Assembly (NCBI RefSeq): GCF_900099775.1
Contig: NZ_FMTM01000003.1
Span: 457,097 to 521,096, forward strand
Reading direction: 5' to 3'
DNA from: Rhizobium mongolense subsp. loessense
GTDB lineage: Bacteria; Pseudomonadota; Alphaproteobacteria; Rhizobiales; Rhizobiaceae
DNA: 64,000 nucleotides
Each line of letters begins with the position of its first letter. The first letter of the stretch is position 1. The translations under genes were made by a program, and so were the position numbers. Below are positions 1-8,640 of the stretch, piece after piece. The notes beneath the pieces were generated by a model. The model was not told where the DNA came from and made no database searches. It was given only the letters and a program-made list of their open reading frames with translations.

Positions 1-499
1 CTGCCGTCTGTTTATACCGTGTCAGATCGTTCGTTTGCCAACAAATCACGAGAAAATGTAATTGACAAGGGTCAGGCGTCTGCGATCCTTCATGGAGGTT
101 GAAGAGCCCGTTCCCATCGCTCACTTCAGGCTCTCGACGATCGTTACGTCCTCCTCGCGCATAGCTGCCAGTTGGCAGTCGCCCGAGCCGCAGAGGCTGC
201 CCCCGAAAAGCCGGCGGAATGACGCTGGCTTGCAAGCCCGTACAGGCGGCATCGGGCAACCCGAAATCAGTCGCAAGCTTGGACAACATGGGCTTTGCGG
301 GATACCGCGTTCGGCAAAGAGAACCGCCATACCCAATCAGGGCTTCGCGGTCGTTTTGGAAGAAGGCGGAATGGCTGCCGACTATGCGCATAAGCCCTTG
401 CGGATCACGATTTGTCTTCTTGTCAGGCGTGCCCGCCGTGAGTTGTCGCGCAGTCAAGGGACGCAAAGATCCGGCGTCTGCCGTGATAAGGCGTTGCTA
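1..499. other. No supportable gene; possible coding debris
   Basis: No reading frame here has both a convincing start and protein-like composition. On the minus strand, roughly 490 down to 190, one frame reads like ordinary protein without a start codon in a suitable place, so this may be the decayed remains of a gene. I could not assign it to a family. The position next to an IS110 remnant and a tRNA-Lys scar fits a region of old rearrangement. Confidence 0.35.
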
Positions 500-697
500 T
501 CATGAGGCAGGCGCCACCGTCGTGGCTGCTGGCATAACAAATCGCTCGCAGGCTGCCTCTCCTCGGTAAGGACAGCTTTGGCATGACGCTACCAGCTCTT
601 CGAGCTTGAAGGCAACCTCGTCGCCATCCGCTACGGCAAGATTTCCGCCAGGGTGGATGTCGATGACGAGCGGGCTGATTGGCTGGCCCTGCCGCAT
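500..697 (-). CDS. Small hypothetical protein with a CxxC pair
   Basis: A 65-residue frame read away from the membrane-protein gene at 776. Its N-terminal half is acidic and soluble (PLVIDIHPGG, ADGDEVAFKLEEL) and it carries CQSCPYRGEAAC, a CxxC followed by a further Cys that could bind a metal or form disulfides. I do not recognise a family. The start is uncertain because no strong ribosome binding site stands before it, and a second minus-strand frame overlaps it completely. The coding-like composition is the main support. It could be a fragment of a longer decayed gene. Confidence 0.35.
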   Translation of the reverse strand: MRQGQPISPLVIDIHPGGNLAVADGDEVAFKLEELVASCQSCPYRGEAACERFVMPAATTVAPAS

Positions 698-775
698 GCG
701 GCATTTTCGCGGGTCGGCATGGACATTCCCCCCTTATTTGTGTTCGTATGCAAACAATAATCTGCGGGGGCAGGG

Positions 776-2278
776 ATGAGGATCAGCGTTCCTTGGTACA
801 CTGGATTTTCCGCCGCGCGTGGGGGCATTCCGTCGATCCTTCCGGTTTTGCAAAAAGGCGCGGCTCTTGCCAGCGGCAGTGTGGCCATAGCCGTCTCATT
901 TGCATGCCCCGCTTTTGCCCATGGCAGCGAACGCGGTTTCGTCATGCTGCTGCCGACCGGCTATTACCGAACGGGCGGGGCGCTGGCGGTCGCTGCCTCC
1001 TTCGTGACGCTCGCCATCGTACCCGCGGCCTGGTTCAAAGCGCTCACGCGCGTTGAACTGACCTGTGCGCGGCTGCCTTGTGTACCCCGGAATGGCGCCA
1101 GTCTCTTCAGTTTCGCGCTGCTCGCGGTCCTATTTGCCGCCGGCCTTTTCGCCACGCCGGATCCGCTCGAAAACCTCCTGCCGCTGACGATCTGGACGGT
1201 CTTCTGGGTCGGATTCACGCTTCTGCAGGCGCTTTTCGGCAATCTGTGGCCGTGGCTCAATCCCTGGACGGGGCCGCTTGCGGCGCTAAGGACCATGACA
1301 GGCAGCCATCTCGCACGGACGGCGCTCGTCACCTTGCCCAAGACCGCAGGCCACCTGCCGGCATCGCTGATGTTTCTGTTGATCGCTTGGTACGAACTGG
1401 TTTCCCTCGCGCCTGACAATCCGCCGGAATTGGCCGTCGCGGCTGCGATCTACTGGCTTTTCAATCTCGTTGCGATGATCGTTTTCGGGCAAGGCGAATG
1501 GATGCGGCGAGGAGAGGCCCTGTCGGTCTTCTTCCGCTTTGTCGGCATGGTCGCTCCGTTTTCGGGGCGTCGAAGACGGGGCCGCCGTTGGCTCGTGCTC
1601 ACATGGCCTGGCCGGCGCTCTGTCACCGGGGGTCCGCTCTCCATCAGCGCCACGCTATTTGTGCTACTGACGCTTGCCACTGTCTCCTTCGACGGGTTTT
1701 CGAAGACCTTCACGTGGCTCGGATCGATGGGCGTCAATCCGCTCGAATTTCCCGGCCGCAGCGCGATGATGACGGTCAATATGTTCGGGCTTCTGGCCGC
1801 ATTTACCGCGCTTGTCGTCGTCTTCTATCTCGCCGTATATCTGGGAAACCGGGCTGCAGCTTGGCCCCACCGGGCGGCGCTCGCGGCTTCGGCCGGGCTG
1901 TTCGTCGTCTCCATCATTCCAATCTCGATCGCCTTTCACGCTGCCCATTACCTGACGGTGCTGCTCGTCAATGGCCAGTATTTTGCCGCCGCGATATCCG
2001 ATCCCTTTTCGCTCGGATGGAATTTGTTCGGGACGGCGCATCTGCATCCGACGACATCTTTTCTCACCAATCTGGAAAGGGTTTCGATCCTCTGGACGGT
2101 GCAGACCGTCATCGTGGTGGCGGGACATATCGCCGGCATCACGCTCGCCCACATGGTCGCAATCGAGCAGTTCGGTACAACGAAGGGCGCCGTCCGCAGC
2201 CAACTTTTTCTTGCCGCAGGGATGGTCTTCTACACGGTCTTCGGCTTATGGCTGCTGTCGACACCAGTGGCGGGATAG
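776..2278 (+). CDS. Multi-pass membrane protein with signal peptide
   Basis: A 500-residue integral membrane protein. The first about 48 residues form a signal peptide that ends in ACPAFA before HGSERGF. About ten hydrophobic segments follow, with a basic cytoplasmic-looking loop near residues 260-280 (GRRRRGRRW). The start ATG follows a G-rich ribosome binding site. I recognise it only as a conserved multi-pass protein of unknown role; proteins with a similar HGxxRGF start are sometimes named fenitrothion hydrolase in databases, a name that should not be trusted as a function. The gene stands alone. It lies to the left of the tRNA-Lys scar at 3042-3090, so it may be cargo of an integrated element. 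Confidence 0.75.
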   Translation: MRISVPWYTGFSAARGGIPSILPVLQKGAALASGSVAIAVSFACPAFAHGSERGFVMLLPTGYYRTGGALAVAASFVTLAIVPAAWFKALTRVELTCARLPCVPRNGASLFSFALLAVLFAAGLFATPDPLENLLPLTIWTVFWVGFTLLQALFGNLWPWLNPWTGPLAALRTMTGSHLARTALVTLPKTAGHLPASLMFLLIAWYELVSLAPDNPPELAVAAAIYWLFNLVAMIVFGQGEWMRRGEALSVFFRFVGMVAPFSGRRRRGRRWLVLTWPGRRSVTGGPLSISATLFVLLTLATVSFDGFSKTFTWLGSMGVNPLEFPGRSAMMTVNMFGLLAAFTALVVVFYLAVYLGNRAAAWPHRAALAASAGLFVVSIIPISIAFHAAHYLTVLLVNGQYFAAAISDPFSLGWNLFGTAHLHPTTSFLTNLERVSILWTVQTVIVVAGHIAGITLAHMVAIEQFGTTKGAVRSQLFLAAGMVFYTVFGLWLLSTPVAG

Positions 2279-2579
2279 CAAAAGAAAGTGCGCCGTCTCC
2301 ATCGGCCTTGTGGAACGCCAACCGGTCGTCGTCGACGAGGTTCGAGGTGAACTTCTCCAGCAACACCAGACAATCCTTAGGCCCGTGTGCCAGAAACAGG
2401 GTTTTGTTCCTGCCCCTTTAATTAAGCAGGAAACACTCTCATGCGCGAACACTAAGCACCTGTGTGAGGGGTAAAACCTTAAAGTTGGAGAAAACGAAGC
2501 CTCTTGTTTCATTTCGGCATTGTCACCAAAACTGTTCTGCGAAATGCTCGTCAAATAATGATGAGTTGAGAAGATGCAT

Positions 2580-2910
2580 GGTTTTGCCGGTACGCCGGCA
2601 AATTTAACGCCGAAGACCTTCAGAAGTCCGCGGATTTCGTTTTCAAGGTCGATGCATTTCCGCTGCATGACCTTGCGGCTCGTGAGCGGCGCACGGATGT
2701 AATTTCGACGCTCTTAACATGCACCCGACTGTACCAACCTAATCGCAGCAGTTGGGCGATGCCGCGAGCGTCGTGTTTGTCGGTTTTATTCCGCATAGCC
2801 GAAAGTGCGCCATTGACCTGGCGAGCCTCGATGCACACCACATCGAAACCTGCCTCCGTAATCCATATGGCCAGATGTTGAGTGAGCGTGCCAGCTTCGC
2901 CCTACCTGAT
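2580..2910 (-). mobile_element. Remnant of an IS110-family transposase
   Basis: Read on the minus strand, about 2904-2690 gives the middle of the DEDD catalytic domain of an IS110 transposase: CIEARQV, then NKTDKHDARGIAQLLRLGWY. The match continues in another frame from 2668 with DLENEIRGLLKVFG, the usual next block of this family. N-terminal and C-terminal parts are missing and at least one frameshift separates the two blocks, so this is not active. The flanking stretch 2279-2579 holds no gene I can support, although a short minus-strand segment around 2290-2390 also looks coding-like. IS110 elements lack the usual inverted-repeat ends, so no borders can be drawn. Confidence 0.8.
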
Positions 2911-3041
2911 GGACCGGTTCGCCAAACTCGCGCAAGCAGCGAACCAAGTCGGGCACGTCAGCTGGGACGGACCGCTCGAGCCGAACCTTCCCCATCTTGG
3001 TCAACCGCAGAGTATTCGTGGGAAGCGCTCGTCCAGTCCCT

Positions 3042-3090
3042 CTGACTCTTAATCAGCGGGTCGAAGGTTCGAGCCCTACATCACCCACCA
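3042..3090 (+). other. 3' fragment of tRNA-Lys(CTT), attachment-site-like scar
   Basis: These 49 bases reproduce the 3' half of a bacterial tRNA-Lys: anticodon loop CTCTTAA with anticodon CTT, 3' anticodon-stem strand TCAGC, variable loop, T-loop GGTTCGAGCC, acceptor strand ATCACCC and encoded CCA ending at 3090. The 5' half (acceptor GGGTGAT and D-arm) is absent upstream, and the T-stem has one mismatch. It therefore cannot make a tRNA. A 3'-end copy of this size is what a tyrosine recombinase leaves at the far end of an element integrated into a tRNA gene. Confidence 0.8.
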
Positions 3091-3144
3091 TTTTCCCTAT
3101 AATGCAGGGCTTTCAGTAGAACCGTAAGAACGAACTAACGTTTC

Positions 3145-3177
3145 GTGAGGCGGCTGTTTTGCTCTACGCCGCCTCAC
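3145..3177 (-). terminator. GC-rich hairpin downstream of the SPW gene
   Basis: A perfect 10-bp inverted repeat, GTGAGGCGGC with GCCGCCTCAC and a 13-base loop, lies about 50 bases after the stop codon of the minus-strand SPW gene. No long T-run follows it on either strand, so it may be a weak terminator or an mRNA-end stabiliser. Confidence 0.4.
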
Positions 3178-3224
3178 TGCCTTAATGCATGCTATCCAGC
3201 CAGTCGGACTGCTGTTACCCGCGC

Positions 3225-3584
3225 CTAGGCGTGAGCGTGAGGATGATGAACATCCCAGACTGCCCATAGCGATATCGCAGCGACGAGCACTCCCATGATG
3301 ACGGCCGTCCACATCGCTGCTGCGCTGGCCGCAAAGCCGAGCGCCCACGGCGAGGCAATCAACCATAGGCCGACGACGAGGTTTGCCCATTCCTCCCATT
3401 CGGCGAAAGCCGAAAGCGCCGTGATCGCCAGGGCGCCGAGAATGATGCCGACGATCCATGCGTTCCAGGTCGGCGCGGCTTCAGCCGCAAAGCCGACAAC
3501 CCATGGCGAGATGAACAAGCATACCGCCAGGACCAGGTTGACCCAATCCTGTATCCTTCTTCCTTCCATCAGTGTGTATGGCAT
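3225..3584 (-). CDS. SPW repeat membrane protein
   Basis: A 119-residue inner-membrane protein with two copies of the SPW repeat: FISPWVVGF near residue 25 and IASPWALGF near residue 80. Each repeat pairs two hydrophobic helices, giving four membrane segments. The C-terminus ends in a His-rich tail (HHPHAHA). The length and internal duplication match the SPW family, whose biochemical role is unknown and which often sits among stress-induced genes in rhizobia. The gene is monocistronic and leads into the hairpin at 3145-3177. Confidence 0.88.
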   Translation of the reverse strand: MPYTLMEGRRIQDWVNLVLAVCLFISPWVVGFAAEAAPTWNAWIVGIILGALAITALSAFAEWEEWANLVVGLWLIASPWALGFAASAAAMWTAVIMGVLVAAISLWAVWDVHHPHAHA

Positions 3585-3818
3585 AACAACCTCCCAGCAT
3601 GATGCCTAACAAAGCATCATTCCCGCGTGCACTGCACGCCTATTAATATAAGTAATTTCTGATATTCATCATTCAAGTGGCTGCGCCGGTGAGGTCTTCG
3701 CGTCGTACGGTAATCTTCGTCTTCATGATGAAGACCGGAGTTGTTCGACTCACGCCATTGATTTTGCCGTTTTGTGTAACATGTTCACGGCATTGCCAAT
3801 TCCTATCAGGGGAAATCG

Positions 3819-3977
3819 ATGCCGAAATCCATGCTTGCCTTCGCCTGCCTCGCGGCACTGCTGCTTTCGTCTTGCGGAAATACGGCCTGGGGCCTGAAGC
3901 GTGACGGCCAGGAAGCGAGCCGCGCGATGGATGACGCGTCGCATCGCGTGCTGTCCGCTGGGTCGAAAAAGAGGTAG
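3819..3977 (+). CDS. Entericidin-like small lipoprotein
   Basis: Fifty-two residues: a lipoprotein signal peptide with lipobox LLSSC (Cys19), then a short Gly/Asn/Asp-rich tail with a basic end (GSKKR). The pattern SSCGNTAWGLxRD followed by a run ending in small and basic residues matches the entericidin EcnA/EcnB family, membrane lipoproteins linked to stress and envelope stability. The start is set by AGGGGAAATCG before the ATG. A paralogue with the same SSCGNT core lies at 35026-35181. Unlike that one, I see no GGAAC-type stress promoter directly upstream. Confidence 0.8.
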   Translation: MPKSMLAFACLAALLLSSCGNTAWGLKRDGQEASRAMDDASHRVLSAGSKKR

Positions 3978-4040
3978 ATGTTGGGCTAAGCGAGAGGACA
4001 GCATCTGCCTGTCCCTCGCTTTCGCGTTTCACTCTTGATT

Positions 4041-4445
4041 CTACCGCAGCGATGCTGCTGACGGAGTGATTGCCGGTTCCTTCGGCGAGAAGATGATGAA
4101 GGCGAAGAGCAGAGCGCCGGCGAAGATGATCAGTGACGAAACAGCGACGACCGGCTCCATGGCCGCATTCCCCCGGAGCATCATGTAGAGCGCCGGGACC
4201 AATACCGTAAGGCCCGCCGTGTAGATGTAATACTGGACCATAGCGATGCGGCGTTCCGCTTTCTTAGGGTTCAGTGCATGATACCCTCCGAATATCGCCA
4301 TGCTGACCCAGCCCAAGAGATTACAGTGGGCATGGGCGCCGATGACTGTATGATCGTGAGAAATGGCCATGTTCAAACCGATGGCGATCCCGATAATGAA
4401 GAAGACGATTGCCGTCTTAAAGTAAAGTTCTGCAACGCGCGGCAT
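4041..4445 (-). CDS. Four-helix membrane protein resembling haem-copper oxidase subunit I
   Basis: A 134-residue membrane protein with four predicted helices. The second helix region reads HDHTVIGAHAHCNLLGWVSM, recalling the His-bearing helices of cytochrome oxidase subunit I and of small related proteins of about this size in Rhizobiales. The start at 4445 is chosen because AGGGGGAACAA lies just before that ATG; an upstream in-frame Met adds 27 unlikely residues. No other oxidase subunits are nearby, so it is probably a stand-alone homologue that might bind haem or sense gas. That function is inference. Confidence 0.65.
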   Translation of the reverse strand: MPRVAELYFKTAIVFFIIGIAIGLNMAISHDHTVIGAHAHCNLLGWVSMAIFGGYHALNPKKAERRIAMVQYYIYTAGLTVLVPALYMMLRGNAAMEPVVAVSSLIIFAGALLFAFIIFSPKEPAITPSAASLR

Positions 4446-4652
4446 TTGTTCCCCCTGTGTTCCAAGCGTGTAAAGAATACCATTTCCTTGCGGGTGGGAA
4501 AATGCAGAAGGTGAAAGTAAATCCACACCTCTTGCAGAGAGAGACGCGCTGCTCTCCTCGCAGCAGCGGCTCTTTGCTTAGCAAAGGCGGCCCCTGATTT
4601 CGTCTTCTGTCCGTGAAGTATGGTTAATTTTTTAACTATCTCGGGATATGAC

Positions 4653-4678
4653 GGAACGGAAGTGTGCCGCCGGCCGTT
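4653..4678 (+). promoter_or_regulatory. EcfG (RpoE2)-type general stress promoter
   Basis: GGAAC at 4653-4657, a 17-base spacer and CGTT at 4675-4678, placed to start transcription about 15 bases before the ATG at 4702. This matches the alphaproteobacterial general stress sigma factor consensus. Confidence 0.7.
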
Positions 4679-4701
4679 AAGGCGGCGAACTGGAGGAGCC
4701 C

Positions 4702-4890
4702 ATGATCTTTAAAATTGTCACCGCCAAATCCGAAGTCGAAACCGACGACACCGGCACCTATCCTGACGGTATCTTCGAATCGAACCGCATCGATTTCAGC
4801 GCTCGCCGTAATGACCGCTATCCTTCGTCGCATGAACGTGATTATAGTCCGAGCCGCAAGGTTGCGGTAATCCCGCTGGGTCTTGCCTGA
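4702..4890 (+). CDS. Small conserved hypothetical protein, probable stress regulon member
   Basis: A 62-residue polar protein with no membrane segment, opening MIFKIVTAKSEVE and rich in Arg, Asp and Ser further on. It has a strong ribosome binding site (TGGAGGAGCCC before ATG) and an EcfG-type promoter directly upstream at 4653-4678, which together make it a real gene despite its size. I do not recognise a domain. The promoter suggests production during stationary phase, starvation or desiccation. Confidence 0.7.
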   Translation: MIFKIVTAKSEVETDDTGTYPDGIFESNRIDFSARRNDRYPSSHERDYSPSRKVAVIPLGLA

Positions 4891-4896
4891 GCCGGT

Positions 4897-5133
4897 TCAG
4901 GCGATCTTTTCCGTCAGTGCGCGGAATGGAAACTTGCGGCTGCATTCGCAGCGGATAATGTAGGTTTCCTGGAAGTTCGAGGATTTTTGCTCGAAGAAGC
5001 CTTTGGGCAGTTGATCGATACGAAATGCGGGGTGCTTGCGCGAAGGGTGGTCGTCCTCCGAGGCCTCGGCGAAACCGGTATTGCCGCATTGCGGGCAGGT
5101 CAGCTTTTTCGAAAAACGGTCTCGTGCGGCCAT
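4897..5133 (-). CDS. Small zinc-ribbon-like hypothetical protein
   Basis: A 78-residue soluble protein with CPQC near the N-terminus (LTCPQCGNTGFAE) and a C-terminal CEC (RCECSRKFPF), spaced as in small zinc ribbons. A central stretch reads GFFEQKSSNFQETY. The start at 5133 is chosen because AAAAGGAAGCCG precedes that ATG; an alternative start five codons upstream has a weaker site. It is convergent with the gene at 4702, with six bases between stop codons. Zinc binding is inferred from the Cys pairs; no function is known to me. Confidence 0.7.
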   Translation of the reverse strand: MAARDRFSKKLTCPQCGNTGFAEASEDDHPSRKHPAFRIDQLPKGFFEQKSSNFQETYIIRCECSRKFPFRALTEKIA

Positions 5134-5222
5134 CGGCTTCCTTTTCATTCTTTCGTCGCGTCATACAGCTGAAAGGCTGCACATGAAAGCCAGAATGCTT
5201 TCATACAGCGGCACCAGCCCAT

Positions 5223-5453
5223 TCAAGGTGCCGGTGCTTCGACCTGGGGCGGGGGTCGTGTAGAGCCGGTCGTTGCCTGATCAGGACCGGGTGAAATGGC
5301 AATGCTGCCAATGATGATGACAACGGCGATCGCTCCGCCGATCCCGAAGGTCCAGATCAGCCAGCTCCGGCGCTCCTCCGCCAGCAGGCGCGTTTCTTCT
5401 TCGGCGGGCGACGGCGGGACGGGCACACCGCGTTCCTTGCGTTCATCAGTCAT
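5223..5453 (-). CDS. Small single-pass membrane protein
   Basis: Seventy-six residues: a charged N-terminus (TDERKERG, then EEETRLLAEERR), one hydrophobic helix around residues 32-52 (WLIWTFGIGGAIAVVIII) and a Pro-rich periplasmic tail ending VEAPAP. The start at 5453 follows AGAGGGAGTTTTC. A GGAAC-type stress promoter lies about 25 bases upstream on the same strand. Topology is probably N-in, C-out. No family is recognised. Confidence 0.7.
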   Translation of the reverse strand: MTDERKERGVPVPPSPAEEETRLLAEERRSWLIWTFGIGGAIAVVIIIGSIAISPGPDQATTGSTRPPPQVEAPAP

Positions 5454-5475
5454 GAAAACTCCCTCTTTTATCTGG

Positions 5476-5500
5476 AACAAGCGCCTCTCCGGATTGTTCC
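5476..5500 (-). promoter_or_regulatory. EcfG-type stress promoter (near consensus)
   Basis: On the minus strand, GGAAC (5500-5496), a 17-base gap and GTT (5478-5476). This equals the usual spacing with the base before GTT changed from C to T. It stands just upstream of the start at 5453. Confidence 0.5.
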
Positions 5501-5575
5501 GTTGCCGAAGGAGCTAGAGACTGTCCCGGCTTTCGAATAGCAGCGAGCGAGGGCCGGACTATGGCCACCGCGGGC

Positions 5576-6547
5576 CTATTCGGCAGGATGTTCCACGCCG
5601 TCGAAGCTGGCTTGGGCGAGCTCCGCCGTTGCAGAGACGGGGGCCTGATTGTCCACCGAGACTACGGCGGCCGGAAGCGGCGTGCCGCGCGTGCGTTCGC
5701 GGGCGAGCGTGAGCAGGCCCGAGCAGATGATCAAAACGATGCCGGCGGCCATCGGGAGATCGATGGTATCATCAAAGATGAGATAGCCGAAGACGATTGC
5801 CCAGATCATCTGGCTGTACTGAGGTGGGGCGACCAGGTTTGCGGGGGCGAAGCGGGCCGCCGTCATGAGAAGCACGTTGCCGATCGCCCCAAGAATGCCA
5901 TAGCTCGCCATGAAGAGCCACTCGCGTGGCGTTGGAACGGCAATATCCGAGAGCATCAGAAGGCCGCTGACGATCAGCGTTCCGACAAGCCCGGCGCCAT
6001 AGAGCGAAATGCGCTTTTCGGCAGGCCCCATTGCCCGGAGGATGACGATCGAAATGGCTGCGCTCAAGCCGCCGATTGCGGCCGCCAGATGGCCCGCCGA
6101 CAATTCACGAAAGCCGGGCCTTAACACGATCAGCACGCCGAGGAAACCGACGGCGACGGCCGTCCAGCGCTGCCAGCGCACGTCCTCCTTAAGAAAGACG
6201 ACCGAGAGAATCGTCACGAAGGAGGGCAGCAGGAAGAGGAGAGAAAAGGCCTCCGCCATCGGCAGCTTCGTGAAGGAGATGATCGAGGCGATCGCGCCGA
6301 TCGCTCCGCAAACGAAGCGGAGGGCCCACAGTATGCGGTTTGATGTCTGGACGATATCGAGCCACGAATCATCGTGCGCTTTGATCACCGGCAAAACGAC
6401 CAGGCCGAAGATCGAGCCGATGAAGGCCACCTGGTAAGACGGGATGGCACCGTGAAGGATCTTGATAGAGGCATCGCTGAAAGCGAAGACTGCATAGGCA
6501 GCGAACGCGACAAGGACACCGCGGAGCGGTGAATGGGTGCGGGACAT
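5576..6547 (-). CDS. DMT-superfamily (EamA) transporter
   Basis: A 323-residue protein with ten hydrophobic helices in two EamA-type repeats, each of five helices; the first begins GVLVAFAAYAVFAFSDASIK and the second begins near residue 160 (AIGGLSAAISIVILRAM). The family exports metabolites such as amino acids or related compounds across the inner membrane; the substrate cannot be told from sequence. The gene is isolated between small genes. A second, only distantly similar DMT transporter is at 19040-20017. Confidence 0.88.
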   Translation of the reverse strand: MSRTHSPLRGVLVAFAAYAVFAFSDASIKILHGAIPSYQVAFIGSIFGLVVLPVIKAHDDSWLDIVQTSNRILWALRFVCGAIGAIASIISFTKLPMAEAFSLLFLLPSFVTILSVVFLKEDVRWQRWTAVAVGFLGVLIVLRPGFRELSAGHLAAAIGGLSAAISIVILRAMGPAEKRISLYGAGLVGTLIVSGLLMLSDIAVPTPREWLFMASYGILGAIGNVLLMTAARFAPANLVAPPQYSQMIWAIVFGYLIFDDTIDLPMAAGIVLIICSGLLTLARERTRGTPLPAAVVSVDNQAPVSATAELAQASFDGVEHPAE

Positions 6548-6656
6548 GTTCTCGAATCGAACTTGAGGAGGTTGTCTCCCAAATACGAAAAAAACCTTGC
6601 GGAGAGCAGGTGCGGTTGCGAATAGCTGCCATGCGTACGGGCACTGTTCTTTCCGT

Positions 6657-6917
6657 CTACGTCAATTCGCTGCGGAGCTCTGCTCCGTATTCACGGTAGA
6701 TGCTCAGGCAATCCGTGTAGCTCAGCGAACCGTGCTCACCGTAGATGATATGCACGTTCGACGCATCGGTTGCCGCTTGTTCGGAGACGAAGAGGATCGC
6801 CTCGCCAAGCGACTTGCCGGTGATGGGTAGGTCAGTTCCGTCTTCCTGTGTCATTCCCTTGACGATGGCTGCAATCTTGCGATGGCTGAAAACGGCGCGG
6901 CGGTCTTCCGGCGTCAT
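6657..6917 (-). CDS. Hypothetical protein, 86 residues
   Basis: A soluble 86-residue protein without membrane segments or recognisable motifs. It has a mixed alpha/beta-looking composition (VHIIYGEHGSLSYTD near residue 58, TGKSLGEAILFVSEQ near 33). A good ribosome binding site, GAGGATATTTCG, precedes the ATG at 6917 and supports expression. It is divergent from the MFS gene at 7163. I cannot name a family. Confidence 0.6.
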   Translation of the reverse strand: MTPEDRRAVFSHRKIAAIVKGMTQEDGTDLPITGKSLGEAILFVSEQAATDASNVHIIYGEHGSLSYTDCLSIYREYGAELRSELT

Positions 6918-7162
6918 CGAAATATCCTCGGTTGAATTCCGGCGCGGCGAAATCTGCCACCCCGGTCATCATCAAACGTTTGTGAAGCCAATTTGTGCCG
7001 TTGATGCGTCAAGGATCGGGTAGGAAACCGGAAATTGTAAGCGGCATGGACCGTTTTGACTTTTCCCGGCCGCGCAAGGAGCGTATTCAGGGTGCCGAAT
7101 TCCTGCCTCCCGGTTCCCACCGGCGTTACGCACGTCTCCCCGCAATGCGCAATGGCATATCG

Positions 7163-8608
7163 ATGACAACAGTACAGACGAGTGAAAAAACGGACGAAGC
7201 GCCGAGCGCAGGGCAGGCGAAGATCGTGGCGCTGGTCGTCGCCGTATCGTTCTTCATGCAAATCCTCGACGGCACGATCGTCGCGACCTCGCTGCCGCAG
7301 ATGGCGGCGAGCTTCGGCGTGCAGCCGGTCTCGATGAGCATCGGCATCACCGTCTATATGCTGACGATGTCGGCTTTCATCCCGCTTTCCGGCTGGCTTG
7401 GCGACCGTTTCGGTGCGCGGCGGATATTCCTGGCGTCGATTGGAGTCTTCACCGGAGCCTCGCTCTTCTGCGGCCTTTCCGGCAGTCTTACGGAATTCAT
7501 CGTCGCGCGTGCGATCCAGGGTGCCGGAAGTGCGCTGATGACGCCGGTCGGGCGCATCATCGTTCTAAAGAGTGCGCCGAAGTCTGAATTGGTGAATGCG
7601 ATCGCGCTCATCACCTGGCCGGCGCTGACGGCGCCTGTCATCGGACCGGTGCTCGGCGGCTTCATCACAACCTATGCAAGCTGGCACTGGAACTTCCTGA
7701 TCAATATTCCAATCGGCCTTCTCGGCATGGCGCTCGTGCTGCGGTTCGTGCCGGAGCGGCGCGAAGAGAACCCGGGCCGTCTCGATGTGCTGGGCTTCAT
7801 TCTGAGCGGTGCCGGAATGACATTCGTGCTAGCCGCGCTCGAACTCTCCGTAAAGCGGGAAGGCAGCCTGCTTCTGGTCCTTGCCATGCTTGCTACCGGC
7901 ATCGTGCTTTCCTTCATGGCTGCGCGGCATTTCCTGAAGGTCGAAAATCCGCTCCTCGACCTCTCTGCGTTCAAGATCCAGACCTTTTCGATTTCGACGC
8001 TCTCTGCGGGCACGGCATGCCGGGTAGCAATCAACGCCACGCCCTTCCTGCTGCCGCTGTTGTTTCAGCTCGGTTTCGGTTTGAACTCGATTGCCGCGGG
8101 CACATACCTGCTGGTTTATTTTCTCGGCAATCTCGGCATGAAAGCAGTGACGACGCCGCTGCTTGCGCAGTTCGGATTCCGCAATGTTCTTTGCGTCAAT
8201 GGGCTGATTGCGGCTTTATGCATCATTGCCTGCGGCTTTTTCGCGCCGGACACCCCGCTGGCGGTGATCTACGCGATACTGCTTGCGGCCGGTCTTTCAC
8301 GCTCGATGGAATTCACCGCGCTGAACACGCTTGCCTTCGCCGATATCAGCCCGGCACAGCGCAGCTCTGCCTCGACATTATCGAGCATGCTCCAGCAGGC
8401 CGCCATGCTGCTCGGCGTCGCTGTTGCAGCGGCCCTGCTTAATATCTCGACCGCGCTCCGCGCGGCGCCAGAGCCTGCGCTTGTCGATTTCCGCTGGGCC
8501 TTTTTGGCGGTCGGCCTTGTGGGGATCGTGTCGTCCTTACGCTTTTTCAGTTTACCTGTAGATGCAGGCGCGGAAGTCTCCAAGCACAAGCGCTTTCAAG
8601 AAAAGTGA
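7163..8608 (+). CDS. MFS transporter, DHA2 (EmrB/QacA) family
   Basis: A 481-residue major-facilitator protein with about 14 helices. Family marks include LDGTIVATSLPQMA in helix 1, the loop 2-3 motif GWLGDRFGARR, and helix-5 motif GPVLGGFI. DHA2 members use the proton gradient to expel drugs, bile-like compounds or aromatic toxins, often with an EmrA partner; no EmrA gene is adjacent. The frame stays open upstream to 6995, but those residues do not look like a transporter N-terminus. I chose ATG 7163; ATG 7145 is an equal alternative because neither has a clear ribosome binding site. Confidence 0.88.
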   Translation: MTTVQTSEKTDEAPSAGQAKIVALVVAVSFFMQILDGTIVATSLPQMAASFGVQPVSMSIGITVYMLTMSAFIPLSGWLGDRFGARRIFLASIGVFTGASLFCGLSGSLTEFIVARAIQGAGSALMTPVGRIIVLKSAPKSELVNAIALITWPALTAPVIGPVLGGFITTYASWHWNFLINIPIGLLGMALVLRFVPERREENPGRLDVLGFILSGAGMTFVLAALELSVKREGSLLLVLAMLATGIVLSFMAARHFLKVENPLLDLSAFKIQTFSISTLSAGTACRVAINATPFLLPLLFQLGFGLNSIAAGTYLLVYFLGNLGMKAVTTPLLAQFGFRNVLCVNGLIAALCIIACGFFAPDTPLAVIYAILLAAGLSRSMEFTALNTLAFADISPAQRSSASTLSSMLQQAAMLLGVAVAAALLNISTALRAAPEPALVDFRWAFLAVGLVGIVSSLRFFSLPVDAGAEVSKHKRFQEK

Positions 8609-8615
8609 AGGCGAT

Positions 8616-8640
8616 GGAACCATTTCGCTCCGGCTGCGTT
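8616..8640 (+). promoter_or_regulatory. EcfG (RpoE2)-type stress promoter
   Basis: GGAAC at 8616-8620, a 16-base spacer and CGTT at 8637-8640. The next gene on this strand is the receiver-kinase at 8882, leaving a leader of about 230 bases; the rest of 8641-8881 holds no gene. Confidence 0.55.

Noticed and set aside
1498..2421. 307-codon plus-strand frame overlapping the membrane-protein gene
   Set aside because: Arg-rich composition and no start signal; the other frame encodes a coherent membrane protein with a signal peptide.
3042..3090. A functional tRNA-Lys gene
   Set aside because: The 5' half is missing and the T-stem has a mismatch, so only a fragment is present.
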